From assembly GCA_003024985.2 (NCBI GenBank), contig PXIH01S0002549.1: 10,937 bases of DNA; one strand, 5' to 3'. Origin of the DNA: Euperipatoides rowelli (Eukaryota > Onychophora > Udeonychophora > Euonychophora > Peripatopsidae). The notes below the pieces were generated by a model. It saw only the letters and a list, made by a program, of their open reading frames with translations. It ran no database searches and was not told the origin of the DNA. A program made the position numbers and the translations under genes. Positions 1 through 8,041 of this stretch are shown here, piece after piece (within the stretch, counting starts at the first letter, position 1; every line of letters begins with the position of its first letter).

Positions 1-290
1 CATGATTGTGAGCGCCCATGATTGTGAGCGCCCATGATTGTGAGCGCCCATGATTGTGAGCGCCCATGATTGTGAGCGCCCATGATTGTGAGCGCTCATG
101 ATTGTGAGCGCTCATGATTGTGAGCGCTCATGATTGTGAGCGCACATGATTGTGAGGCGTGAGCGCTTATGAGATGAGCACTCATGACTGAGCACTCATG
201 TGACTGTGAGAACTCATGACTGAGGACTCATGACTGAGTGCTTGTGACTGAAGGCTCATGACTTGAGTGCTCATGATTGTAAGAACTCAC
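1..290. repeat. 16-bp minisatellite, decaying rightward
   Basis: Nine complete 16-bp copies of CATGATTGTGAGCGCC begin at 1, 17, 33, 49, 65, 81, 97, 113 and 129, and a tenth starts at 145. Copies 1-5 are identical. The last base is T in copies 6-8 (96, 112, 128) and A in copy 9 (144). From about 157 to 290 the array becomes degenerate, with ACTCATGACTGAG-type units of variable length. T-variant copies create GAGCGCTC palindromes at the junctions. The array is cut by the window start, so its full length is unknown. There are no unique spacers, so it is not a CRISPR. Confidence 0.95.
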
Positions 291-1735
291 TCTCCACTTG
301 CAAGTAAAGAGCTGAATTTACACACCATCATTAGCAAAATATTAATCAGGCATGAAATTCTATAAAGTGCCCTCTATACTCACACAAAGTAACTGTTTAA
401 CATTACAGCACAACTTCATGCTCATGTGCAATGCGTATACTCATATATGACTGACTTGTAAGAGTGACACTCTTTGAAAAGTGTGCAAAGGGTGACTAGC
501 TCAAAAAAAAGAATAATCGAACCCAAAACTAATAAAAAAATAACATAACAAAAACAGCAGCAATTAATACTAGTAGCAAATTAATACTAATCATAAACAG
601 TAAAGATCTCACCATTAATAACAAATAAAGCATGACAATCCCCATATGTTTCCTCTAGTACATTTTTTCCTATTAAGAACTTATTAGTTTTACATCGTTA
701 ATTAGTGTCTTAAAATTTCCCTGAATAAACTATTAAAATATATCATAGAATTTAAGACAGCATTAACAAGAGGAGCAAAACATTAGATTATTAATTAGAT
801 AAGACGGTCCTCACCATATGTTAGAGAACCAAAATAAAACATTGCAACACTTAACAACTTCTTATAAAGGAACATAAGGATACTCAAATCAATTTTATAA
901 ATCATACTTCAGACAAGTCGCCAACACGACTTTATTCTTTATTTCTTTTCCCTCATATTTTGATGAAATAAAAAATTCAGAGATGAAATTTTTCTCAGCA
1001 TTTGAAGATAAAAAAATCAAACCGAAGCCACAAACAACTTTGAGATTGAAGATATTAAATGAATTTCTAAAAATGATTAAATCTCATCAATATTTATAAC
1101 TTTAAACTTTAAACATAATGATATTTTCTTTAAATGAAAAGCCATATTTAAAAAAAAAAAAGGTTCTAAAATAAATTGAAATTCAAAAATTGTCTGAATG
1201 CAGCTCAAATTATTAATGAATCCCCAACTGCCGTGCATGATGGGTAAACAGGCTTTTCAGATAAAAATAATTTTAAACTAGTGCTGTTTTATTTNAAGAG
1301 GAAGTTACCAGTTGCCTGGCAGATTACATTTTAATTTATTTTTTTTATTATTATATCTCTTGAGACATTTAAGATGTTTTTCAAAATGTGTTATTACAAG
1401 AAAACAACTTAGTTATTAACTAAAGTCGAGATAAGAGAATCTTATTTAGGAATCAAATTAAAATGAATGATCTTGCTAGCCTACTTTTTATGTTTGTTTT
1501 CAATGTTTCTTTATTAGTCTTATATAAATACATCTAACATTTTAAAATGAAAAGGATGTGTTGTATAACTGGGATGAGGTGTTAGTAACCTCTGGGTGTA
1601 GCTCAGTTTTTTGGCCAACAGGGACAAAGTGTTTTGTCATCAAAGCTATCCTAATCATAATTTTGAGAAACATTTGTCTTGTAATTCTCCAATGAACAAA
1701 AGGCTACCCGTACCTGCCCAAGATATATATATCAG
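291..1735. other. AT-rich spacer, no gene seen
   Basis: I see no coding region, RNA gene or clear element here. The stretch is A+T-rich with short A and T runs and stop codons in all frames. An undetermined base lies at 1295. At 1594-1612 there is a GGGTGTAGCTCAG string resembling the A box of a tRNA, but no B box follows it. A short (AT) run at 1722-1731 leads into the hAT-like terminus. Confidence 0.6.
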
Positions 1736-1783
1736 TGTTGGGTAAGTTCCTAAAAAAAAGGAACTAGTTACAGTTACAGTTAC
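1732..1783 (+). mobile_element. hAT-like transposon terminus, truncated
   Basis: The sequence CAGTGTTGGGTAAG starts just after an AT run. It is followed by a 7-bp hairpin, AGTTCCT (1745-1751) and AGGAACT (1759-1765), around an A-rich loop, then three exact tandem AGTTAC hexamers (1766-1783). CAGTG-type ends are known from hAT-superfamily elements, and GTGTTGGGTAAGT with GTTACAGTTAC repeats is a motif I recall as widely dispersed in animal genomes; neither was checked. The partner end and target duplication are not visible because the sequence changes to a LINE after the n at 1784. Confidence 0.35.
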
Positions 1784-1785
1784 NT

Positions 1786-1998
1786 CCTGAAGAATATGCC
1801 AAAGCCTCTGGTGAGTTTATACAAGTTCTACGAAGGTCAAAAAGGAAAAAGCTGAAAGATTTAAAAGTGGATTGTACTGACACTAACACCCAAAAGTCTG
1901 AGAATTCAGCGTTAAAGGTAAGAATTGTTGATAGTTTAATTATGAATGTTAATATGAGTAAAAAGGCCTCTGGGGGTAGAGAGGGTAGTGGGACTTAA
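1786..1998 (+). pseudogene. 3' end of LINE ORF1 (fragment)
   Basis: An open frame of 70 codons runs from the n at 1784 to a TAA at 1996-1998. It lacks a start and is the C-terminal piece of a longer protein. It is basic near its beginning (RRSKRKKLKDLK) and hydrophilic afterwards. It ends 24 bases before the ATG of the endonuclease frame, the usual ORF1-ORF2 layout of many non-LTR retrotransposons, so I infer an ORF1 (nucleic-acid-binding) tail. No zinc knuckle or RRM is visible in the part present. The assignment rests on position, since the residues alone are not diagnostic. Confidence 0.5.
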
Positions 1999-2022
1999 TA
2001 TACTAAAGTTTAATAACTTTTT

Positions 2023-2740
2023 ATGTCTATAAGTCGCAAAATTTGTATTTATTCAATTAATGTCAGGTCTCTAAACTCCTATAGCAGAGCTGTCATTGTG
2101 TTAAAAAATGCTGTAAAACTTAAACCTGATATTCTTTGTTTACAGGAGACTCGTAGGAGGAATGCTGAGGATAACATGGTTTGGAAAATGGTACAGTCTG
2201 AATATGTAGTCCATGAAAATCATCTTAATGCTTGTCGACAAGGGTTTGCTGTTTTGACAAACAAAAATATGTATTGTTTTGTGAATTCGATATAAAATTG
2301 CTCTGAGAACGTGATGCGTATTGACTTGTCTTATCGTTGACAGAAAATAATAATTTCTAACGTTCACGCTCCAATTATTTCTTCGTTAAGGATCGAGTTT
2401 TATAGTTTGCTGAAGAATGATGTTGGGCAAATTTTTGTTTGCGGGGATTTCAATATTAATTCACCGTCTAAGGAAAAAATCTATGACCATTTGTTAACAA
2501 GGGTTAATATGGTAGACATAGCTGTGTTAAAAGGTTTGTCTCAAATTAAAATCAGGAGAGACAAAAACTCTGGTAATAGACTTGATCGTATATTTTATCA
2601 GACAGTGGGCAGTATGTTTATGAATTTAAATATTGTTTTATTCCCTACACTGATCATATAATGATGGTTCTGAACTGTGATAGTCATGTGATAAGTGAAA
2701 AGTTTTTCAAAGTTGGTCTATGTCCTGAATGGAGATCTCA
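2023..2740 (+). pseudogene. LINE ORF2, endonuclease domain only, broken
   Basis: This is the N-terminal apurinic-type endonuclease (EEP fold) of a non-LTR retrotransposon polyprotein, the part that nicks target DNA for target-primed reverse transcription. From ATG 2023 the same frame shows the family motifs in order: NVRSLN near residue 13, PDILCLQET near 35, GFAVLT near 74, NVHAP near 112, GDFNIN near 140 and RLDRIF near 186. In-frame stops lie at 2293 (TAA) and 2338 (TGA). Near 2640-2645 the frame shifts by one base, after which the catalytic YTDHIMM motif is read in the next frame. The frame then meets the n at 2741 and the reverse transcriptase is absent. It cannot make a working protein as assembled. 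I cannot place the clade from the endonuclease alone. Confidence 0.85.
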
Positions 2741-2741
2741 N

Positions 2742-3410
2742 CTTCAAATTATCTTTTTTTTTACTGCCAATACAAAGTTGGTATTGAGAGGCAAGTCTGT
2801 CTGTCTGTTTACAATAAGAGCATATGAAAAATTATGATTTTTCTCATAATTTTATCATCAAAGATTGAAAACTTTATACATAATTTGGTTTAGACTGCCA
2901 ACTAACTAACCATATATTTGCCTCTGTGTCCTAATGGAATAAGTTGTATATACCATGTTTCACTCTTTCAAATATAATTAATAAAAACAACTTTTTGAAT
3001 ATAAAACTTAACTTTTTGTTCTTAACTCTTATTTTTTAATTAAATTATGTAGGAGGGAGAGAGAAGGGGAGGGGTAGAAGGTGAGGTTAAGCGGTCAGGG
3101 CTTACATAAAAGTGTAAATTCATTTGTGCGATCCTCCAAAGTATGGAAAATTGACTAGCATCTGAATCTCAGACTTACCATTCTCTTGCAGCATATTAAA
3201 CGATCTAGTAACCTTTACTGTCCACTGACCCTATCTCCAACATGAATAAAATAACAAATTAAAGGATCTTGAATCTTAACCACACACAGACCTTAACTCC
3301 AATGAATATAATAGCTAATTAAAGAAATTTAATCTTAAATGCACATTGACCCTAACTACAAGATAAATATTAAAGTACCGGTATATTAAGAATAAGTAAT
3401 AAATTAAATA
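2742..3410. other. AT-rich spacer with purine tract
   Basis: No gene is supported. The stretch holds a 9-T run soon after the n, a small hairpin (CAATAC...GTATTG near 2768-2785), a short (GTCT) run near 2793-2807, and a purine-rich tract at 3051-3086. The remainder is A+T-rich with stops in all frames. Confidence 0.6.
3051..3086 (+). repeat. G-rich purine tract
   Basis: An almost pure A/G stretch with several G runs (GGG, GGGG, GGGG, GG) sits in A+T-rich DNA. Such mirror-like polypurine tracts can form triplex or two-layer quadruplex structures. It could equally be a decayed (GA)n microsatellite. Confidence 0.5.
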
Positions 3411-3418
3411 ACAGCTAA

Positions 3419-3530
3419 TCGGAGGTCAGCTTGCGGATAGAATGCAAGCCGACCTCCGAGTAGTTGTTTTTGGGGTGGATCACAATGTAAGTCCGAGATC
3501 CAGACGCTATGGAAAATTGTGGGTTAAGAG
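3419..3530. repeat. Dispersed repeat, copy 1, with 16-bp hairpin
   Basis: The first part is an inverted repeat of 16 bp with a 9-base loop: arms 3419-3434 and 3444-3459, pairing everywhere except one G-T wobble position. The right part (3481-3528) shares GAGATCCAGACRCTAT and flanking words with 9192-9239, and ATGCAAG with 9166-9172. The two copies differ by an internal indel of about 11 bp. Only copy 1 has the long stem. It is probably a member of a non-autonomous repeat family; ends and target duplications were not found. Confidence 0.6.
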
Positions 3531-3645
3531 ATCCAAATTATGTAACTACAGAATGTGAGCATTTTTGGACTGGATAATCAGCTAAGCACATTATATTTAT
3601 CAATTTACAGAAATGAAAATGATGTATAATATGCTTAACAAAGAA

Positions 3646-3663
3646 TTTTTTTTTTTTTTTTTT
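3646..3663. repeat. Poly-T run, 18 T
   Basis: Eighteen consecutive T residues. On the minus strand this would be a poly-A tract, such as a retroposed tail, but no retroposed body can be recognised beside it. Confidence 0.9.
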
Positions 3664-3707
3664 AAGTAATAAATTATTTATAGAGATACGGAAATTTAGC
3701 ATTTTGN

Positions 3708-3940
3708 TGCAAAGATAAAATGAATAGAACCACAATATGTCAATTCATTAGCAGATTGTCCATTATGGAAGCCACAGTAATTCTTTATTGCCAAGATAAA
3801 ATGAGGAGAATCACAATATGTCAATTCACTAGTAGATTGTCCATTATGGAAGTCACAGTAATTCTTTATTGCAAAGATAAAATGAAGAGAACCACAAGAT
3901 GTCAATTCATTAGCAGTTTGACTATTATGAAAGCCATAAT
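3708..3940. repeat. 81-bp tandem repeat, about 2.8 copies
   Basis: Copies begin with AAGATAAAATGA at 3712, 3793 and 3874, an exact period of 81 bp. Shared words include ATGTCAATTCA and TCCATTATGGAAG; the third copy is more diverged and fades near 3940. Because 81 is divisible by 3, one plus frame stays open across all copies, which explains a spurious long reading frame that continues into the next minisatellite. The array starts next to the n at 3707. Confidence 0.95.
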
Positions 3941-3950
3941 GGTCAATCTA

Positions 3951-4346
3951 TCCATCCCCTCTCTTCACCCATTCCCATCTCTTCACTTGTTCCCCTCTCT
4001 ACGTCCATTTTCCTTTCTTCACCTGTTCCCCACTCTTCATCCATTCCCCACTCTTCACCCGTTCCCCTCACTACACCCATTCCCCTCACTTCACCTGTTC
4101 CCCTCACTTCACCCATTCCCCTCTCTTCACCCATTCCCCTCTTCACCCATTCTCCATTCCCCTCTCTTCATCTGTTCCCCTTTCATCATCCTTTTTCCAC
4201 ACTTCACCCATTCCTTCTCTTCACCCGTTACTCTTTTAACCCATTCCCCTATCTTCACTGTTCCCCTCTCTTCATCCATTCTTCTTTCTTCACCCATTCC
4301 CCTTTCTTCACCCATTCCCCTTTCTTCACCCATTCCCCTTTCTTCA
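3951..4346. repeat. Pyrimidine-rich minisatellite, CTCTTCACCCATTCCC type
   Basis: About 25 degenerate units of mostly 14-16 bp with the core TTCACCCATTCCCCT. The plus strand is almost free of G and the minus strand is purine-rich. Fifteen-base units keep frames open on both strands, giving HPFPS-type repeats on plus and GMGEER-type repeats on minus; I regard both as artefacts of the repeat. It ends at the n at 4347. The most regular copies are at the right end (4278-4346). Confidence 0.95.
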
Positions 4347-4347
4347 N

Positions 4348-4479
4348 ATCAATCATGGTACTGCTCAAGTTTTGGAGAATAAAAAGAGAATCAACTTGGA
4401 GTTGGAGAAAAACTCTTTGCAGCTAAATTTGTTATTGAATGGTCCAGATGTTCCTGATTCTGCAGTTTTAGATTTTTAA
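4348..4479 (+). pseudogene. Exon-like coding fragment with helical pattern
   Basis: A plus-strand frame of 43 codons runs from the n at 4347 to a TAA at 4477-4479. It reads like the C-terminus of a coiled-coil protein: a charged, leucine-rich segment (KKRINLELEKNSLQLNLLL) followed by a polar tail (NGPDVPDSAVLDF). The upstream part of the frame is lost at the n. I do not recognise the protein, and an open frame this short can occur by chance. It may pair with the fragment at 4558-4650. Confidence 0.3.
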
Positions 4480-4557
4480 GCCTTTGTTTTTTTTCCAAAC
4501 ACTTTCTAGATTTCCCATAGAGATAAGCAGAAAACCTTTTTCTTAATTGTTTCTTTT

Positions 4558-4650
4558 TGAGGATAACCATCGTCAAGCTGTTGAAATTTATTTAATTACT
4601 TTAAACAGAGTCTCTTGGGAATTGTTTCAAACCCACAGACACAACAAGTA
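4558..4650 (+). pseudogene. Second exon-like coding fragment
   Basis: A plus-strand frame begins after a pyrimidine stretch ending TTTTTGAG, a plausible splice acceptor, and runs about 30 codons (EDNHRQAVEIYLITLN, then RVSWELFQTHRHNK) to a TAG. The composition resembles a helical protein. It lies about 80 bp after the fragment at 4348-4479 and could be the next exon, but no good splice donor is seen for the first piece. No family is recognised. Confidence 0.22.
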
Positions 4651-4659
4651 GTGCATCAG

Positions 4660-5600
4660 TTAGTAAATAAACAGAACTAAAACCATGGGAAAAGATGAGC
4701 CTTAAAAATAAATGATATTCACACGGCACATTAGGAGGCCACATAAATCTCCAGAGAAATAAAAGATATGAAACCAAAAGATAAAACAGAAGAAAAAAAA
4801 AATAAGAAAATTCAATAATAATTACAATATCATTTGTAGTAAGGCACATAGGCAATTTAATAGAAAGATAAGAATAAATCTTCTGTCCAACCCTAAAAAT
4901 AGACAAATTTATAAAGTCTAATGGATAGAAAATCATGTTAGAAAAATTCCATTATAAATAAATATTTTTATTAAATATTAAATACATCTTTGACAGAAAA
5001 TAACAAAGATAGCATATAGGGAATTTTTATTATTGCTAATAACATACTAAAAACATGAGACCATTATAATAAATGGCAAAGAGTAAATCTGGCTAAAGAA
5101 TATTAAATGTCATTTTGGATATTAAATGTCATTTTGTAGACTAGTCTGAACTTCTTTTAAAATAGAGTTTTTCAGGAATAAATCCAGAAAATAAATTATT
5201 CAGAAGAAACCTCTATATAAATAAACAGGGCCTTTATTAGAATAAAGAGACACAGGTTCAAACCCAGTAATTTATAAGCATTACTTTTTGTATGGTAAAA
5301 TTTATTTAAGATATATATTGGATCATAAATATTATGAAAAAATATTAATATTGAATACCATACCTAAGGGTTTAAACCTAATAAAAATATATTTAATGAT
5401 TTTTCTTTATTTTTACATGTTTTTGAATAATGTATATACAGTATATAGGGGTTTTGTTGGTCCAAGGGAGAAGCGTTCTTAATAACATGAAAAGAAAATA
5501 TTTAAATGAAGCTACATTAACTAAATAAAAAGAGAAATCCTTTTCTTTCAATAACTTTATAAGAGCAATTAAAAGTCTAGAAAAATAAATAAACAATAAT
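4660..5600. other. AT-rich spacer with small repeats
   Basis: No convincing gene. A minus-strand frame at 4601-4936 is open but consists of Phe/Leu/Tyr-rich text from A-rich DNA, so I do not call it. The stretch holds a 19-bp tandem duplication (5100-5137), a TAAATATT-type AT palindrome near 4958-4980, and GGTTCAAACCC at 5255-5265, which matches a tRNA B box but lacks an A box. Confidence 0.55.
5100..5137. repeat. 19-bp tandem duplication
   Basis: ATATTAAATGTCATTTTGG at 5100-5118 is followed directly by a copy at 5119-5137 that differs only in the last base. This is a simple slippage-type duplication. Confidence 0.95.
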
Positions 5601-5603
5601 AAG

Positions 5604-5732
5604 AGTTTCCGTACTATAAACAGCTTATCGGTTAGAACTTCACCATATCTAGACGCTACCATGATAACATCGAGCGAAGCTCTTTTGTTAAATTTGCTCA
5701 AAGAGGTTTTGACATGTAGCACTCTTTTCCAT
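5604..5732 (+). CDS. Candidate exon, unknown protein
   Basis: An uninterrupted 43-codon plus-strand frame lies between a possible acceptor (AATAATAAG before 5604) and a good splice donor (CAT then GTAAGAG at 5733). The translation is protein-like: SFRTINSLSVRTSPYLDA at the start and an aliphatic helix (EALLLNLLKEVL) near the end. Both boundaries are phase 0. The overlapping minus-strand frame (5393-5722) is longer but runs into poly-Leu/Phe text made by A-rich DNA, so I prefer plus. The following candidate at 6036 would join in the same phase. No family is recognised; this remains a hypothesis. Confidence 0.3.
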
Positions 5733-5972
5733 GTAAGAGTCAGTCTATCACAGACGAGACTCTGGCCAATTAAGCTTACAATAAAACGCTTATAAGAAAT
5801 TATCGCTTGGACTAATAAATACTTATTTTCAATATTTCGTAAATAGAGCAGCTAGAAAGTCACTCTTGGTTTTATTTTTTATGTATTTTGGGATTCCATC
5901 TGACATTGTTTAGGATTAGGTTTAGATTAGTATTCTAAATATCTTCTCTGACTAATTATTATATATTGTTAA

Positions 5973-6143
5973 AATTATGTCTTCACCATGACTCATGGAC
6001 ACCCCAAAGATCTACAACAAAGGACCTTAGTACAGAGTAGCACTAGAAAGTTAGGGAAATTCCATACTATAGTCTATGATCGAGTGTTATATAAGAATAA
6101 CACTTTAAGGCCACTTAAAATGATTGGTGGCAATAAAGCATAA
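5973..6143 (+). CDS. Candidate exon or small ORF, unknown
   Basis: A plus-strand frame is open from 5973 to a TAA at 6141-6143 and contains an ATG at 5988 (MTHGHPKDLQQRTLVQ). An acceptor-like AG at 6034-6035 would start an exon in phase 0 with SSTRKLGKFHTIVYDRV, compatible with the donor at 5733. The C-terminal part is basic. The length is within what chance allows in this DNA, and no domain is recognised. Confidence 0.22.
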   Translation, partial: NYVFTMTHGHPKDLQQRTLVQSSTRKLGKFHTIVYDRVLYKNNTLRPLKMIGGNKA

Positions 6144-6288
6144 TTATTCATCAAAGTATGTTTGATTATCTGATAGGTGCGCTTTTGTTTGATCTATAGA
6201 AAACTAATGTGAAGGGAACCCTTAAACATGAATTTGTAAAAATCGTCTGAATTGATATAAAAGCTATAACTTCAGAATAATAATTTGA

Positions 6289-6835
6289 TTAAGATTTGGG
6301 GAACAGAACCAACAAGAAACCATTCCAGAAGAAATAACTCCAGTTCCAGTGCTGCCTAGAATAGAGGAAACTCCAAATACATGCTGTAAAGATGATCCAG
6401 TAGTTTTACATTACCAGCAGTTGACCAACCTACTAGTTCCAGCGAACAAAAAATTGTGACCGAAGCTAATAAATTTGTAGTCTCCTGCAAGGCTGTCAAA
6501 CAATCTGTCAAAAGAATAAACAGTAAGTCGGCTCTAAAAGCACTTTGTACTTTTTTTTCCATGCTAAATATGTTAAAGAGTAGAGATAAAGTTTTTGCGA
6601 GGTTCATCTGATTCTCATTAATGAAAAACGTATTTTAGCTTACATCCTATTAGTGAATTTCTTCAATTCTTTTCTATCATCAACTGTTCTGTTCCTGCAA
6701 GTTATAGTTCAACTAAATTTTAAAAATAACACTTCTTTCCAAGCTGATTCTTTAACATTAAAAGTTATCAATAAGCAACTAAAAGGAAAAGACAAAAGAA
6801 ATGATAAAAATAGTTTCTCTGTCATTCACTCATAA
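6289..6835 (+). pseudogene. Exon-like region read in three successive frames
   Basis: Three plus-strand frames overlap end to end: 6289-6459, 6396-6611 and 6590-6835. Together they read as one protein: a Pro/Glu-rich linker (PEEITPVPVLPRIEETP), a Ser/Thr stretch, a helical segment (TEANKFVVSCKAVKQSVKR and KSALKALCTFFSMLNMLK), then a hydrophobic part (EVHLILINEKRILAYILL) and a basic tail. Each frame change equals one missing base and falls at a T run (6404-6407 and 6592-6596), which suggests sequencing indels or a young pseudogene. The minus-strand frame at 6356-6607 is antisense to this. I do not recognise the family; the hydrophobic end may be chance. Confidence 0.35.
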
Positions 6836-6989
6836 TAATTAGGAGAACTTAAGATTAAAGCTTTTCATCGATAAGAGAGTAGAATAGTGTGACTGACCAG
6901 TCACAATATAAAGAATCCAAAACTAACCATAGTAGTTTTAGCTCATTTTCATTACTATAACCCCAGACTTTGCTTGCTGTTTTTTTTAA

Positions 6990-7306
6990 TCGCTGTTTGG
7001 ACCAGGGAGAAGAAAATTACCATTGAAAGAAAAGCCTGACTAAAATCTCTACAAAAGATCATTTTGAAAGAAGTTAATTGTAATACAGTTGCCTCAACCA
7101 GAGTGTGCTACGAGACAATAACTTTATTTTGGATTATCAAGGACTTTTTCTTTCGTTACGAACATTTAGATAAGCCAACATGCACATTTTATCTGAAATA
7201 CTCCTGAAAAAGACAAGCAAACATTCTTAGAAGAAAACCCACTTTTAAAAGAATAAAAAAGAAAGAAAAGGAAACAACAGAAAGTAAACCAACAGATTTT
7301 AAAATT
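6990..7306 (+). pseudogene. Candidate exon ending at a GTAAGT donor
   Basis: One plus-strand frame reads ITIERKA, a TGA, a protein-like segment (ASTRVCYETITLFWIIKDFF then RYEHLDKPTCTFYLKYS), a second TGA, and a Lys-rich segment (FKRIKKKEKETTESKPTDFK). It ends at ATT followed by GTAAGT at 7307, the best splice donor in the window. DNA after it is markedly more AT-rich up to TTTTCTTACAG at 7745. A smaller exon from an AG near 7230 avoids both stops. In-frame TGA may be mutated codons; a recoded genome is unlikely. The family is not recognised. Confidence 0.28.
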
Positions 7307-7745
7307 GTAAGTTTAACATTTTTTTTTCATATTATATTTGTAAGTAAGAGGGGATATACAACTAGTTTTTTTATATATGCATTTGGCTATTTCATTATTA
7401 TTGTTAGTCATATATATTATTCCAATTATAAATTTAAAAGTTTTTTTTATTAATTATAAAAATCAGTTTATGGTGAATTAAGGTGTTATATTTTGAATAT
7501 TTTTAAATTATTGAAAATTTTATTAATATTGTAAACTGAAATAATGTTATCTTAAACATTATAACAATAACTTTCTTAAGGAAAAATTAAAACTTTTTAT
7601 ATAAATATTTTATTCATGTTTTTGGCAATTAATGTAAATAGAATAAATTACATATAGTTTTAAACTAACAAAAGTCCAATATCTTATTCATAATTAAATA
7701 AATGTCTTTTTTGTTCACAAATTATTAAACAAAATTTTCTTACAG
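7307..7745 (+). other. Probable intron
   Basis: A 439-bp stretch of extreme A+T content begins GTAAGT and ends with a pyrimidine stretch plus CAG (TTTTCTTACAG). Both flanks are more balanced in composition and carry open plus-strand frames, though their phases do not join cleanly: the phase-0 continuation ends at once at TAG 7752. Confidence 0.35.
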
Positions 7746-7746
7746 C

Positions 7747-7959
7747 CAAACTAGAGTTTTTTTATATAAAGATAATTCATATACCTTATTCTTAAACCTT
7801 ATTCTTAGCAACGCAGTTGAGTGGGTCTGGTACTTCATGGTTATCCTAAACTTTGGTGGAGGTGAGAGTGTCTATTTAAATAACTATAGCATTCCGGCCC
7901 TCTCTGAAGCTATATTGACAATTAATAACAGTATTATTGTTCTGTACTCAAGTGTTTAG
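7747..7959 (+). CDS. Candidate terminal exon, unknown
   Basis: After the acceptor-like CAG at 7743-7745 a plus-strand frame of about 70 codons runs to a TAG. It starts QTRVFLYKDNSYTLFL and continues NAVEWVWYFMVILNFGGGES and SIPALSEAILTINNS. The middle is clearly less AT-rich than its surroundings (GGTGGAGGTGAG, ATTCCGGCCCTCTC), which favours coding. It may be membrane-associated, given the aromatic and aliphatic stretch. Its phase does not match the upstream donor at 7307, so an indel or another upstream exon would be needed. No family is recognised. Confidence 0.3.
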   Translation, partial: QTRVFLYKDNSYTLFLNLILSNAVEWVWYFMVILNFGGGESVYLNNYSIPALSEAILTINNSIIVLYSSV

Positions 7960-8041
7960 TTGGTTATATATTTTTTTAAACTTTAAATTTTATAAAGATT
8001 TTTAAGAACTCTATTCCTGCATATGCTAGCTATCAAGTTAG

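Larger units (their letters stand above)
1785..2740 (+). mobile_element. truncated APE-type non-LTR retrotransposon
   Basis: The ORF1 tail and the ORF2 endonuclease form one LINE segment of about 956 bp. Neither a 5' UTR nor a 3' end is present, and no reverse transcriptase sequence occurs after 2741. Typical LINE decay removes the 5' end, whereas here the 3' part is missing, which fits an assembly join at the two n bases better than ordinary 5' truncation. Confidence 0.8.

Noticed and set aside
1-156. Possible CRISPR array
   Set aside because: Repeats of 16 bp follow each other without spacers, in a genome with eukaryotic features.
1594-1612. tRNA A-box-like GGGTGTAGCTCAG
   Set aside because: No B box within 60 bp downstream, so neither a tRNA nor a SINE can be supported.
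2140-2367. 75-codon minus-strand ORF
   Set aside because: Lies antisense to the recognised LINE endonuclease.
3943-4333. Minus-strand ORFs rich in GMGEERG
   Set aside because: Translation of the purine strand of the minisatellite; no non-repeat sequence is included.
3720-4382. 220-codon plus-strand ORF
   Set aside because: It is produced by an 81-bp repeat joined to a ~15-bp minisatellite and crosses the n at 4347; the protein text is repeat translation only.
4601-4936. 111-codon minus-strand ORF with hydrophobic stretches
   Set aside because: Phe/Leu/Tyr-rich text expected from A-rich DNA read in reverse; no motif and no splice or promoter support.
5191-5275. tRNA-like structure with ATAAATT/AATTTAT ends and GGTTCAAACCC
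   Set aside because: The total length is about 85 bases, and no A box, D arm or anticodon arm can be drawn; pairing of AT-rich ends is likely chance.
5393-5722. 109-codon minus-strand ORF
   Set aside because: Antisense to the better plus-strand exon candidate at 5604-5732; the remainder is AT-driven hydrophobic text.
6356-6607. 83-codon minus-strand ORF
   Set aside because: Antisense shadow of the plus-strand exon-like region 6289-6835.
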